A stretch of DNA of 64,000 nt from Acrasis kona. Its lineage: Eukaryota; Heterolobosea; Eutetramitea; Acrasida; Acrasidae. Made by a program: the position numbers and the translations under genes. Below the pieces are notes generated by a model. That model had not been told where the DNA came from and searched no databases. It saw only the letters and a program-made list of their open reading frames with translations. Below, one piece after another: positions 49,072 through 59,952 of this stretch. The stretch covers positions 124,001 to 188,000 of the forward strand of contig JAOPGA020000651.1 of NCBI GenBank assembly GCA_026419775.2, in the 5' to 3' direction. Position 1 is the first letter of the stretch. Each line of letters opens with the position of its first letter.

Positions 49072-50550
49072 ATGAGGACATTTGGAGGATTGATTATTCT
49101 TTGCCTTACCATTTATTCATACGCACAGTACATCAATATTGACTACAAAAACTACGATCAGATCACAAACGACAATGAGTACGTTCTTGTACAATTTGTT
49201 CCCAAAAGATGTCAAGATTGCGAACGTCATAAGAACATCTTCAAAATGGCATTGGATATTCTGGACACAAAAATACCAGTTGGTGTTGTGAACTGCTCCT
49301 CAAGAACTGAAGAATACATTTGCCTCAAGAACAAAGTAGCAGACAACCAAATCCCTCCAATCATGTTGTTTCACAACATTAATCACGCACCATATAGGTA
49401 CGAGGGCGAGGATAGCCCCAAACAAATAAAAGACTGGGTGACCAGAAAAACAAAAATAAATCTTGTAGCTGTACACAGCTTGGATGAGATCCAAAAGCTA
49501 AGGCAAGAATACAATTCAAAGAACACAACTCTTGTGGTGGGCTTCTTTGAAAAGTACGACACCATCAGGTACAGATGGTTCACGGAATATTCTCATAGAC
49601 CTGAGCTACAACACTTGATGTTTGCTGAATGTGTGAAATGTCCCAAAAATGCTTTAGAAGCTTTTAATATTACTCTTGATATGGTCGCATCTCTTAAATA
49701 CGACAATACTTTCCAAAGATATGCTGATTTCCAAAACCTTCCACAGCTGCTCTCTATCTACGCCAGTGCTCCCTTTGAAGAATTGAATGACGCTACTTCC
49801 TCTAGATTCCATAGCTCTCAAATACCAGTTATGGTGTTTTATACTGATTTGAGTGATGTTTGGGAAGATGAAGATCAGTTGAATGCTTTTAATAGTGTTA
49901 AAGATATGGCTCCAGCTTTTGTAGGAAGGATAACCTTCATGTATGCAGAATTTAGTAAATACAGATTGCATTTTGAGAGAGCTGGTATTGCTCCAATTCC
50001 ACTCCCAAAGATTATATTGTTTGCGGAGAATGGTGGTCATATCTATAGCTTTAACACCACTGGAAAAGAAATGCTTGGAGATTGGTTAAATAAGTTCATG
50101 AGGGGTCAACTTGTGCCTTATTTAAAAAGTGAAGAGGCTCCGCTAGATAACAGCGGTCCTGTGCAGAAATTAGTTACTTCCACATTTAAATCTACAGTAA
50201 TGGAGGGTGACAAAGATGTTGTTGTCTTGTTTGTAATTCCAAATTCTGTTGATTGTGAGGCATTCGAACCAGTTTATAATAAACTAGCAGCGAGCTTGTC
50301 TAGTGTTGAAATGCTGAGTTTTACAAAGATTGACGTCACTAAAAACAATATTCCAAAAATATACTTGCCAGTGTATCCTTGCATTTATGTGTTCCCTGCT
50401 GATAATAAATCGAATCCAGTAAGGTTTGAAGGAGATAAAAGTGAGAGTAATATTAAGAAGTTCCTAAATTCAAATTGTAAGGTCAGCAGATCTCACCAAA
50501 CAGAAAAGAGGAAGAGACAACGGGAAACTGAAAAGAAAGATGAACTTTAA
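49072..50550 (+). CDS. Protein disulfide isomerase-like ER protein
   Basis: 492 residues from the ATG at 49072 (an upstream GTG extends the frame but lacks the signal at its start). Signal peptide MRTFGGLIILCLTIYSYAQY; first thioredoxin fold with CQDC at residues 47-50; two redox-inactive thioredoxin-like middle domains; a last thioredoxin-like domain where the CxxC is reduced to SVDC. It ends KKDEL, the ER retrieval signal. The domain plan a-b-b'-a' with one active and one degraded site suggests a PDI with altered oxidase activity. The C-terminal linker before KDEL is Lys/Arg/Glu-rich. Confidence 0.88.
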   Translation: MRTFGGLIILCLTIYSYAQYINIDYKNYDQITNDNEYVLVQFVPKRCQDCERHKNIFKMALDILDTKIPVGVVNCSSRTEEYICLKNKVADNQIPPIMLFHNINHAPYRYEGEDSPKQIKDWVTRKTKINLVAVHSLDEIQKLRQEYNSKNTTLVVGFFEKYDTIRYRWFTEYSHRPELQHLMFAECVKCPKNALEAFNITLDMVASLKYDNTFQRYADFQNLPQLLSIYASAPFEELNDATSSRFHSSQIPVMVFYTDLSDVWEDEDQLNAFNSVKDMAPAFVGRITFMYAEFSKYRLHFERAGIAPIPLPKIILFAENGGHIYSFNTTGKEMLGDWLNKFMRGQLVPYLKSEEAPLDNSGPVQKLVTSTFKSTVMEGDKDVVVLFVIPNSVDCEAFEPVYNKLAASLSSVEMLSFTKIDVTKNNIPKIYLPVYPCIYVFPADNKSNPVRFEGDKSESNIKKFLNSNCKVSRSHQTEKRKRQRETEKKDEL

Positions 50551-50760
50551 TAAAGTTGGTTACAATTAACTACTATTTTAATGTAGCTTAGATGGACTTT
50601 GAACCTCTCCTCACGACAGAAAGAACTTTTTGTGTTAGCACCATTTATTAATATCTGTGTTAATGATTTCAGAACTATATTATCATCACACAAGTTCAGG
50701 TATCACACCACTCTCAGAAAGGATTATGGGTATGACTAAGATTTAAAGATCAAACATAGT

Positions 50761-50769
50761 AAAACAAAA
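50761..50769 (-). terminator. Pol III terminator of tRNA-Tyr
   Basis: The minus-strand sequence 3 bases after the tRNA discriminator reads CTTTTGTTTT, a standard Pol III T-run. Confidence 0.7.
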
Positions 50770-50772
50770 GTA

Positions 50773-50865
50773 TCCGACCTGCCGGAATCGAACCAGCGAC
50801 TTCATGATGTTTGAAACACTACAGTCACGCACTCTGTGTTGAAAAACCAACTGAGTTAAGGTCGG
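50773..50865 (-). tRNA. tRNA-Tyr (anticodon GTA) with anticodon-loop intron and D-loop insertion
   Basis: 93 nt from acceptor 5' CCGACCT to discriminator A. Acceptor CCGACCT/AGGTCGG, D stem ACTC/GAGT, anticodon stem CGTGA/TCATG, 5-nt variable loop, T stem GCTGG/CCGGC with T loop TTCGATT all pair. Anticodon GTA at 50820-50822. A 10-nt intron (TGTTTCAAAC, 50809-50818) sits at the canonical 37/38 site. A second 10-nt insertion lies in the D loop after the GG pair (TTTTCAACAC, about 50836-50845). Removing both leaves exactly 73 nt, the usual mature length. The A box (TAACTCAGTTGG) and B box (GGTTCGATTCC) are intact. Confidence 0.92.
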
Positions 50866-51062
50866 TGATATTTTTCAACGAATTTTCAAGTACCAGTACC
50901 ATTTTAGATGAATTATCAAATATTTTTTGGAGTATGTTCCTATAATAAGAAGAGTAATGTTGATCAATATCCACAGGGATGTCTTTAATTTTCTCATCAA
51001 GGAATGGGCGGAACCACAGTTGATTATAATGAGTCAATTTACTTTTTTTGCATTCTTCCATC

Positions 51063-53130
51063 ATGTCACAGGCGGGTGAATCTGGTCATGAACACCGCCA
51101 TCTCCCACCAGAAATTCAAATAGACATCATTGAGGATAATAGTACGGGTCACCATATTGAAGACGAGGAGCTCTCGGCTATTTCTCCATCAAACATGCAT
51201 CGGGTAGATAGCGTGGTCTCTATTGACTCTCTTGGCTCTGCAGACTTTAAGGCTCAACTCATGCGCTCTCCGAGTACCGATGCTCTAATGAACAAAATAT
51301 CAAAGAGTCAGTCGATGCAGTTTGCAATTTTGAACAGAGAGGAAGAGGCTGGTCACTCCTCTATTGAAGTTACAGGAAAATCAACAGTGATTTTACCTAG
51401 TCAGAGGACTCTGATTAAAGAACATCTGCTTCGTAAAGTGAATGATCATAATTACATAATTTCACACTCGTGTAGGAAAGGAGTTCCGCAAAAACAAACT
51501 CGAGTGGAGGGAATTAAAACAAAAATCAAGAGAATGGTTAGAGAAAGCAGACATTTACACAGAACCCGATGAATTATTTGTCGAGGGAGTGCCCACGATA
51601 GACGAAGTCAACATTGACTCTCCGCCACCTCACAAAGCCCATACATACCCACACAATGAAGCAGCGGCAGCCGAACAACAACCCAACAAGGGAATTTTCT
51701 TCAACACGATACAAAAAATAAGAACTGCGTTACAAAAGCAAAATACACCTCGACTACCAAGAACAGCACCTGTTCCATACAGAAAAATGACAAGTGAAGA
51801 TCAGAGAGAAGTTCGTCTCTTGGTGATTGATTTTGGATATGCAATGAGCATATACGGTATTCCTAGTCACAGGTTGGAAACAAATTTATCGGCCGTCAGT
51901 AATTATTACGGAGTGACTGGAAACTTTTTCTGCACGCCCACTGGTATCTGGTACAATTTCGGTAGCATCATGGACGACGATTTGACTGTGGAATCAAGTC
52001 AACCTAATTATGCATTCTTTGTTAGGGTGAACGCAGGTGCGATTAATTTGAGTAAATTTGCAGAATTAGATCGTCTGGCCCTACACATATCGTCAGGTCG
52101 TGTCACTGACATTCAAAGTGCACGCAAAATGATTAGAAGGATTGTAACGGCAGAGGAACTCTTCAGGGTAAGTCCACTCACTTCAAGTCAAGCAACAATA
52201 AAACCAAAACATTTTAGAATCCTACTTTTACTAATTTTCATTTATGCAGCCTTTGCTTCAATGTTTCCGGTACTCATGAATGGAACCTGGGGTGAGACAG
52301 TTGCGGGCTTCATGGGAGGTCTTATGGTCGGCTTGATTGCACTTGGAAAAGAAAAAAGTCAATTGTTGGATCGGATAGGTAATGGTCTTAGTTCGCTCTG
52401 CAGTGCATTCGCAGCCATTCTGTTCCGATTGTTGTTGTCCAGGAATCAAGTCTACATTGATACGTTGATGGTGTCCCTTGCCGGTGTCATCATGTTGCTT
52501 CCTGGTTTGAGTTTGATGATTGCCATTGAAGAACTTAGTCAAGGACACCTTATGAGTGGAATCATGAGAGTGGCCGCGGTGTTGGTTAGAGTGGTTGAGT
52601 TGGGCTTCGGTATGTTAGTTGCAGATAGAATAGACCAGTTTCTTGAAAAAGAGTTGTATCACAGTTATCATAAAGGTTTTGTAAGAACTGCTTTACCCGT
52701 CTGGTTACAAGCAATTATATTACCCGTGTTGATTGTAATTATTATTATCATGTTTAAAGCACCGAAGTACATTTCTGCGTACATTTTTATAAGCATTGGT
52801 TGTTATGTTGCCTTCTTTGGTGGTATATACTTGAATAAGTGGTTAGGTACTGAGATTGGTGGTGTGGCCACTTCTTTTCTTGTTGGGTTTACTGCAAATT
52901 TATACACTCTCATCAGTAAAAGACCAAATAATGTTGTTACTATATGCGCCATTGTATTACTTGTTCCTGGATATATAACGGCTGCGTCGGTGGGTGGAAT
53001 ATTGAGCAATAATGCGAATGAGACGATAACATTGTTGTTGAAGGCTGTCATTGCTGCGGCTAGTTTGGTGACAGGTCTGATTGTCGCTGAAGTGTTGTGG
53101 CCAAAGAAGAGAGCTCGCTTAGCTTATTAA
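51063..53130 (+). CDS. ThrE-family membrane transporter (DUF1212/Prm10-type)
   Basis: 674 residues; exons 51063-51432 and 51476-53130. A long hydrophilic N-terminus (about 230 residues, Ser/Glu-rich) precedes the conserved cytoplasmic domain (FGYAMSIYGIPSHRLETNLS, FFCTPTGIWYNFGS, DRLALHISSGRVTDIQSARK) and about ten membrane helices (AAFASMFPVLMNGTWGETVA; VSLAGVIMLLPGLSLMIAIE; AIVLLVPGYITAASVGGILS). The two-domain plan is that of bacterial threonine/serine exporter ThrE and fungal Prm10/Ykl... vacuolar relatives. Substrate in protists is unknown. An inner stretch at 52170-52219 looks like an intron (GTAAGT...TTTTAG) but is best kept as coding. Confidence 0.85.
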
Positions 53131-53460
53131 TAGCATTAACAAAAGATTAGATCAGAAGTTTGCCAAAAGATTAAATTTCTTAGAAGGAAATGTATTAAAT
53201 AAATTTCATCTCATGAAGTTCAGAAGCCATAATTTATTGGTTTGGAGCTAATAAGATTGTTCTCCCAGCAGATATCATCTTCATTGTGTCTTAGTGCTCG
53301 TGAATTTCCTAATATTCCATGTCCCCTTCTGGTTGTGTCGAATCGAACTTCGGGTCACATCACCATAGACAAAGATTTATGGCCAAAAATTTACCCGTTA
53401 TGAAACGTCGTCACCATCAACAATGGACATGACAGGTTCTAAAACAACAAATCAATCACA
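53131..53460. other. Intergenic region
   Basis: 330 bases between two plus-strand genes. AT-rich at the left, GC-richer in the middle. No gene, repeat or RNA recognised; presumably the G-alpha promoter. Confidence 0.45.
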
Positions 53461-54664
53461 ATGCTCTGCGGAGGTAGTAATGAAAGAGAGAAGCCCATAG
53501 AGGCTGAGATGGCGAAGAAGAACCAAGCAATAAGAAGAGATATCAAGATTCTTTTGCTTGGTGCTGGCGAGAGTGGAAAAGTAAAATTCATATATTGATT
53601 CTATTTCTTACTCGGTAGAGCACCGTTTTCAAACAACTTCGTATTATGAATAAGTTAGGATTCTCTTTGGAGGAGCGGTCGGGTTACAGAGAAATCGTAT
53701 TTTCTAACGTGGTTAAAGCAATGAAAACACTTGTGACGGCGTGTATAAGCATGGAAATCGCTATAGATGATGATTGTTGCCCATGTGCTGACAGAATCAA
53801 TAGTGTCAACAATGAGGCCTTGTAAGAGTGTTTTCATTGCATTTACTCACCATGATTAGGGGCAATATTATGGAGGTTTGGAATGAACAAATGGTGAGCG
53901 ACATTGCACTTTTGTGGAGGAATGCTGGTATACAGAAAGCATTTGAGAGGAGAAACGAATTTCAATTGGAGGATTCGGCCCCTTACTATTTTAATGAAAT
54001 CGAAAGAATAGGCTCTGAGAACTACATTCCCAATGAACAAGATGTCCTTAGGACTAGAGTTAAGACAACTGGAATAGCTGAAACATTCATCAAGATGAAC
54101 GGACAGGTGCTCAAATTTTTTGATGTTGGTGGACAGCGCAACGAAAGGAAGAAGTGGATCCACTGCTTTGAAGGTGTTACTGCAGTCATGTAAGAACATT
54201 ATTTACTTTTTTATAACAAACAAAGATTTGTAGCGTCAATTTCAGAGTTCGACCAAAAATGTTATGAAGACGATCATACAAACAGAATGATGGAGGCACT
54301 ACTACTATTTGACGAAATTTGTAACTCAAGATGGTTCTGTGAAACCAGTGTGATATTATTTTTAAATAAAGTGGATCTATTTAGAGACAAGATTAAGACG
54401 CACGACCTACGGCTCTTATTTAAAGATTATCAGGGAGGAAATAACTTTGAATCAGTAATGCGTCACTAATTACTTTTCACTAACGTTTTACAGGCTGTGG
54501 ACTATATAAAGGATCAATTTGTTAATAAGAATAGAAGGAAAGACAGCAAGCAGATATTCTCTCACCTTACCTGCGCGACGGACACCAATCAAATACAAAG
54601 AGTTTTCGACTCCATAAAGGACATTATCCTACAGAGGAATCTACTTTCAAACGGAGTATCATAA
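53461..54664 (+). CDS. Heterotrimeric G-protein alpha subunit
   Basis: 350 residues, five exons: 53461-53580, 53619-53821, 53860-54189, 54226-54454, 54494-54664 (introns 36-39 nt). All G boxes are present: GAGESGKST (P loop), the switch I arginine in [22 protein letters not shown] (switch II with Gln), NKVDLF and TCATDT. The N-terminus is MLCGGSN, without Gly2 for myristoylation but with Cys3 as a palmitoylation candidate. The C-terminus LLSNGVS lacks the Cys at minus 4, so it should not be a pertussis-toxin substrate. Couples a seven-helix receptor to effectors at the plasma membrane. Confidence 0.95.
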
Positions 54665-54754
54665 TGTATTATGTAATAAAGTGTTAGATTAAAGTCGCTC
54701 TTCTTTTTATTTGTCCACACATTCATGATAGAGGTTAAGATAAAAACTTATTTA

Positions 54755-55917
54755 TTAATTCAAATATTCAAGTAGCAACTCGTTTACACGTTCAGGGGCA
54801 TCATTTGTAGCAAAATGAGACACACCCGCCAGAGGAACAAACCTACTTTGGCTCTTTACACTTTCGTCGACTCCATAATCATAACTTAGGCCAGCTAACG
54901 CAAATTCCAGGGCAAGGTCCTGTTCTCCCCAGATTAACATGGTAGGTTTCTTTATTGTGTCGGTTGTTGGTGGTAGGCTGTAAGTGTTGGTGGAGAACAA
55001 TTTGTCCTTGATGGTTCCGTAAAGGTTACCCATCAAGAATCCTCTGTAATAATTCATCATTGAAGTCACTGCACCAGGTTCGCTCCACCCTTGAACGTAT
55101 CTTTGTAGTTCTAATTCTGATATCTTACCGGAGGAGGTCAAGTCTCGTAGTGCGGCCTTTAGAGTGGAATAGTTGTTACTATAACGTGAGATTTAATCAT
55201 GACCTTGCACACTTACTTTGTAAACCTATACTCAGGCAATGGATTTGGAAGTTGGAAGAATGCTATGTACCAAGATTTCCACATTTGAGAAAATACTTGG
55301 CTCCAAGAACCATGTTTTACCAAAAGTCCAGCCGCAGCAGGATGGGGAACGTTGATGATGGTCAACTTTTTGATGCTGCCAGGATGTGTTTGAGCAAACC
55401 TCCACGCTACAATTGCACCCCTTTGAATGATTTTAAAAGTGTAAACAAAAAAAAGTACTCACCAATCATGAGCAACCAAATAAGCTTCCTCTCTACCTGC
55501 ATAATCATGAATTAGAGAGTGAACGTCGCTAATGAGGTTAATCAAGTGGTAGTCCATGAAATTCCCAGGCTTGTCACTTTTATTGTATCCTCTCATATCA
55601 GGGGCGAGTATATAATATCTACCAGAATCTGCTAGTGCGTCAATTTGGTTGTGCCAACAAGTTAAGGCTGTCTCTGGGAAACCGTGCAGCAATACGACCA
55701 GTGGCTTGTTCTTGTCTTTGATACGATCTCCTACCTCAATAGTATTCAAATGAACACCATTAGTGGTTTTAATAGAAGTATATTTGATATTTGTTGTGCT
55801 GATGTCCCTTGTTTTGTTGACTACAGAATTGGCATCGAATGGGGTGACTTTCAACACTGTATTTGCGATCATGGCGGCAAAGGCAGCCACGAGCAAAGAT
55901 AACATGAGCCTCAGCAT
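54755..55917 (-). CDS. Epoxide hydrolase-type alpha/beta hydrolase
   Basis: 360 residues, three exons: 55463-55917, 55217-55420, 54755-55178. N-terminal signal anchor MLRLMLSLLVAAFAAMIA; oxyanion HGFPE; nucleophile Asp in LVAHDWGAIVAW (family usually VGHDWGG); acid Asp in IWGEQDLALEFA; His in AGVSHFATNDAPERV. The frame opens further upstream at an ATG (56005-56007), but a TATATAAA box lies between, so I prefer the inner ATG at 55915-55917. Most similar in layout to mammalian EPHX3/4-type enzymes. Converts epoxides to diols, probably ER-bound. Confidence 0.88.
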
Positions 55918-56334
55918 TTTCTTGATAAAAACTCCTTGCCGCAAGTTGTTTTGTAAGGATTTATATAAAGTGAGATTGATTTCCGCCGTCGATTTGCAAA
56001 GTATCATAATTTACTCAACTCCGCTCATGATGAAGATTTATGAGTAATAACAGAACTGCGGACAGTCCTCAAAGGAATATGGTCCATTACACTAAAAATT
56101 TGATGGGGGTGGTGGGGGATTAGATTGCATAAAGAAAGAAATTGTTAATATTACAACGGGAATGCTTTATTATGATAACAATGGTTGAACGAAGTGACCA
56201 AGGTATATTCAACTTTAATAAATTACTCAGTACCAAACTAACAAGCTTGCAAACGGACCATGTTATTAGACTGTAATTGAGAGATGCAGTGTCCGAATTA
56301 GTGGATTCCAAACTTTCCTCCTCCGGGATTAATC

Positions 56335-56742
56335 TTATGGGAATGGACTGTTTTTGTATTGTACAAGTGGGCGCGCTGTTCTGTTTGTAACCCCACGTAA
56401 GAAGTTGTTGTGTCGGTAAGAGAGTGAATATTCACCCCAAGAATACGTAGGTCCTTCTTGTATCCCTTCAACCTCTGTGTAACTTAGTTTTGGTGTTGTG
56501 GTCAAAATGTTCTTGGTTTGATTTAGAATTTTCTTTTGTGATTTTGTGAACTTCCTTTCCGCCTTTGGCTCCTCTAGAACCGAAACAGGGTTTTGACCTT
56601 GAGCAACTGTGACATCTGGTTTGGTTTTGAATGCTGCTGCATTCTCTTTTTCAATGTCTGATAATGGTTTGTTAGGGTATGGGTCTAGTAAGTCCTCTGT
56701 TACTTTCTTTATTCTTAGTAGTGCTTTCTTTAATAGCGACAT
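56335..56742 (-). CDS. Hypothetical basic protein (135 aa)
   Basis: ATG at 56740-56742. No family recognised. Begins MSLLKKALLRIKKVTEDLLD, an amphipathic helix, followed by a Lys/Thr-rich linker, FTKSQKKILNQTKNILTTTP and an aromatic end (PTYSWGEYSLSYRHNNFLRG). The N-terminus could be a mitochondrial signal but has acidic residues. A GC-rich inverted repeat lies about 70 bases upstream. Likely a real gene of unknown role. Confidence 0.5.
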   Translation of the reverse strand: MSLLKKALLRIKKVTEDLLDPYPNKPLSDIEKENAAAFKTKPDVTVAQGQNPVSVLEEPKAERKFTKSQKKILNQTKNILTTTPKLSYTEVEGIQEGPTYSWGEYSLSYRHNNFLRGVTNRTARPLVQYKNSPFP

Positions 56743-56810
56743 GGTATTGTTATTTTATCAATTGTGTCATGGTTGGAATTTTTGAGTGAATACTGTACTG
56801 CCCCGCATCG

Positions 56811-56843
56811 GAGTTCAGCGGGCCCGACTTCCGAAATGAACTC
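56811..56843. promoter_or_regulatory. GC-rich inverted repeat upstream of the 135-aa gene
   Basis: GAGTTCA and TGAACTC (7-base perfect arms, 19-base spacer containing GCGGGCCCG) lie 69 bases 5' of the minus-strand ATG. The GC-rich patch stands out in an AT-rich surround. A protein-binding palindrome or a fold in the 5' UTR are both possible. Confidence 0.35.
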
Positions 56844-56887
56844 AACCTAACCTTCAACACGCATTTCGACATTAACAAACAATTTTA

Positions 56888-58689
56888 TTACAAGTCAGGA
56901 TACTGCATCAAACTATATTTGTTGGGTACATAACGACCTTTCTCACGATCGAATTTACAAAAGTGCCTACCAATCTCATCATTAACTACCAGCACTGGCT
57001 CTCCAATTAAAATATTTTCTTGTGCCACATACGTTCCCATTCCATTATTATGTACAAGAACACTATAAAATGGCTGTTTCGCACCATGACTTAGCTTGGA
57101 CACACCCATCTCAATTTGCCACTCTTCGCTCATGTTACACTCACTATCATAGTGATATATCACTCCTACGTAATTATACTTTTTGTGCGTCATAATCTGA
57201 CCAATCTGGAATTTCACAGGATCGTTTTCAGTGGATGGTCTTGGACATGCTTCAGGTACATTGGTATAATTAGAGGGAACCTCAAAGTGGACTGGGTTAA
57301 TTTCAGCTCTATTAAAATACCTTAATTGTTCCATTGCACCGTCAAAATCTTCTAAAAGTTTATTACATTCATACAATAGAGTTCTAAGGTGTAGGTTCTT
57401 CTCTTCTAGTTCGACATATAATGTCAAAATGGAAACCATTCTTTCGTTAAAAGTAGGATTTCTTGACCACTTGTCCTTCATGTTGCTCAAAATGTTGTTT
57501 AACATTCTTTGTGCGACAATCTTCATTGATGATCCTTTCAAAAACCTAACAGTCTCTTCTGCGGATGTTTGTAAAAGTGCTGCAAGGTTTCTGGCTGCTT
57601 GTGACTGATCGGATAAAAGTTTGTGAAAGCTGTCAATGTATATGCTGTTCCTCTCACTTGTTGGGTCGTGATACTTTAGTATGAAATGTGCTGGCGATGC
57701 GATCATTTGCAAATGAATGTTAAAGTGGCTAGCTATGCACTGGAAGATGGTTGAAAGCGTGATGGGAATTCCACACTTGGTTTCCAAAACTTGATCAATG
57801 TATCTAAATGAAGGGTTAGCATCTTTTTAAAAGTTGGTTACGAATTTTGGATAGCATAATAGTGGAAACCGGTTGGGTTGAAGCCAGCATCGCTTATAAC
57901 TTCCATGATGGTTTCAAGTACTTCACGATCGCTGGGATCAGGTGTAGTCAACCTTCTGGTCACATCCCTTACATAATCATTTATGCGATCATCAATCTTA
58001 CGGTTATTTTTTAACAATTGTTTCAAAGCTTACTTGTTGTTTTTCATTCAATGAATAATTGTCACAAATTATTTTCGCTGCGTCCATCATTAACAAGTCA
58101 TCTTGACCTTCTTCGATTCTTTTTAGAAGCTATGAAAATGAATTTCAATGTTGTAATAAAAGCTTACACTTCTCCACTTTGGAATTTGGATGAATTGTCT
58201 GTGCATTTTTTCGACCACTCTTGTACCATAATATAGGTACGTCAAGTCATAAGTTTGAGTCCCATCTTTTTCGCACTCTACTACCTTTTGTTTTAACTTC
58301 TCGTATACATCTGGTCCTAAATTTAATGCATCTCGTAACAATTTTTGTCTGTCTGATTGATTACAAATTGTTCTACTTAGTACTCGCTTGAGCTCAAAGT
58401 CCTTGATTGATCTCTCAATGTATATCTTCCTCCAAAAACAATCAGTGCTTGATTCGAACCGTTCATTTCCATGCACAAAGTTGTAATTCTCATCAGAATC
58501 GGTTGTGCCTGGTTGATGATTGTGCCAAAGATACCAAGTATGGAGGCATATTTTCTTCCAAAGGTGGTTGTTTAATGAAATTGCACTTCGAATTTGTTTA
58601 CAGATCAATAAGATGTCATCATATTCGGTCCTGTCAGCATAAATGACAATCTTGGCTATTATTTCGTCTGGAAGAGATGTGATGCTCAT
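56888..58689 (-). CDS. FBXO21: F-box protein 21-like (F-box + SirB1/transglutaminase-like + YccV-like)
   Basis: 562 residues, four exons: 58168-58689, 58034-58129, 57842-57996, 56888-57803; all phases fit. F-box at the N-terminus (SITSLPDEIIAKIVIYADRT...NHLWKKICL). The middle SirB1-like domain begins with NSYIDQVLETKCGIPITLST and contains ILKYHDPTSERNSIYIDSFH. The C-terminal YccV (hemimethylated-DNA-binding-like) domain has VKFQIGQIMTHKKYNYVGVI, YHYD and QPFYSVLVHNN, ending KYSLMQYPDL. This trio is specific to FBXO21, substrate receptor of an SCF ubiquitin ligase. Length is near human FBXO21 (about 628). Confidence 0.9.
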
Positions 58690-59245
58690 GCTCGATTATG
58701 TAAGTTTTATTTTTATATCTTGTATATTCACCGATTAATTGTCCCGTCAACTTCAGCTTTGATTTTGAGCTTTACAAAATGCAATCCTCTGAACCTGGAT
58801 GTAGTAAGCAATAATTACACAATAAAACTTTCCTATAATACAGAGGAGCTGATGAATAAATATTGTTTGTAATATGTTGTCAACCATTTTCAACATCTGG
58901 ATATCAGAGCAGGTTGTTGTGTTGGGTCCCTTGGATAAAAGAGGTACGATGGCTGGTCGTTATTTTAAAATAAATCGCAGTTGGTATTATAATAAATTAG
59001 TGTATTAATAAATATTCTTTATTCGTAGACTAGGTAATGTGGTGTTGAGTGTGTTCAAAATCCAATAATGTGTAGTAAATGCTTCCCTAAACCAGCATAA
59101 TCTTCTCTAATGAATGTGTACAGCAGAATAAAGATTTGTTGTAGGCTATAAAAATTGGCATAGGGTCTGTAGGTTTCTAAAAACAGGCATAGTATCTTCA
59201 TGTAGGATGCACATTTTTTGAAGGATAAAAATGTTGGTGTAGGTT
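58690..59245. other. Intergenic region with a tiny spliced ORF candidate
   Basis: About 555 bases. On the plus strand an ATG at 58779 opens MQSSEPGC, followed by GT-AG introns 58804-58843 and 58869-58907 that give a 26-residue Cys-rich peptide (MQSSEPGCKELMNKYCLAGC, then CVGSLG). This is attractive in phase but so short that chance is possible. Nothing else seen. Confidence 0.25.
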
Positions 59246-59952
59246 TCAGCTATGAAGGCTTCTCAAGCTAGCATACTCTCCTTTGAATAGATGTGATTCA
59301 ATACATGCATCAATCTCACATTCATAGCAGTTTATAACTTTCAGTACCATTAAACATCTCGCGTCATGTCGCCACAGCCCATTATCAGGACCAACCGCAA
59401 CTACCTTCTCTGTCACCTCATTATACTTGAAGGCAGTATAATGTGTAACATAATACTTTTTGACCTTATGGCTGTCTGTAAACCAATCTCCACCAGTTAG
59501 CTGGAACACCAAACACACATGACAGTTGTTCTCTTGGTATAATTTTTATTAGAACCACCTCATGGAACCTTAGGCCACCACCAATTAAAAAAGTCTTTTA
59601 GAATGTGACCAAGAGGTAAGTTACTGAATTGTCTCTGAGACTCACTTCCTACCATTAGAAAATCTTTAATAGACATAATCATGTGCCTGACCAATGACAT
59701 CATGTATGTTGTATTCCTACAGTGGATGAATGTAGCAAGGTGTTGTTCAGAAAATCCAATTTATTTGACACCATCTTCAAAAAAACTTTCTTTCATATTG
59801 GAAATAGTCCTGTAATGAAGTGGGTTGTTGGATGGTCTGGACATTTTGGAGTTGGAGGTAGGTTGCGTTGGCGATGGCAGGAGGTCTTCTCTTAGTGAAC
59901 TTTTGAATGCGTTTGGTTCATGCACATATGGGATGAAAGTGTAGTTAACCAT
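59246..59952 (-). pseudogene. Gene interrupted by an in-frame TAA, or spliced in an unseen way
   Basis: From a clean ATG (59950-59952) the frame reads 63 residues (MVNYTFIPYVHEPNAFKSSL...MKESFFEDGVK), meets TAA at 59761-59763, and continues in the same frame with protein-like sequence (IGFSEQHLATFIHCRNTTYM, ILKDFFNWWWPK). It then joins by a GT-AG intron (59531-59568) to NNCHVCLVFQLTGGDWFTD, VTHYTAFKYNEVTEKVVAVG and INCYECEIDACIESHLF, stop at 59246. No family recognised. No intron with a fitting phase and normal length removes the TAA. Possibilities: young pseudogene, allele-specific nonsense mutation, or stop-codon readthrough. Confidence 0.45.

Noticed and set aside
50825-51064. 79-codon minus-strand frame upstream of the ThrE-type gene
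   Set aside because: It runs into the tRNA-Tyr gene and ends within it; no conserved sequence.
52170-52219. Intron-like GTAAGT...CATTTTAG segment inside the ThrE-type gene
   Set aside because: Removing its 50 bases shifts the frame into nonsense, while the unspliced frame reads straight into the first membrane helix.
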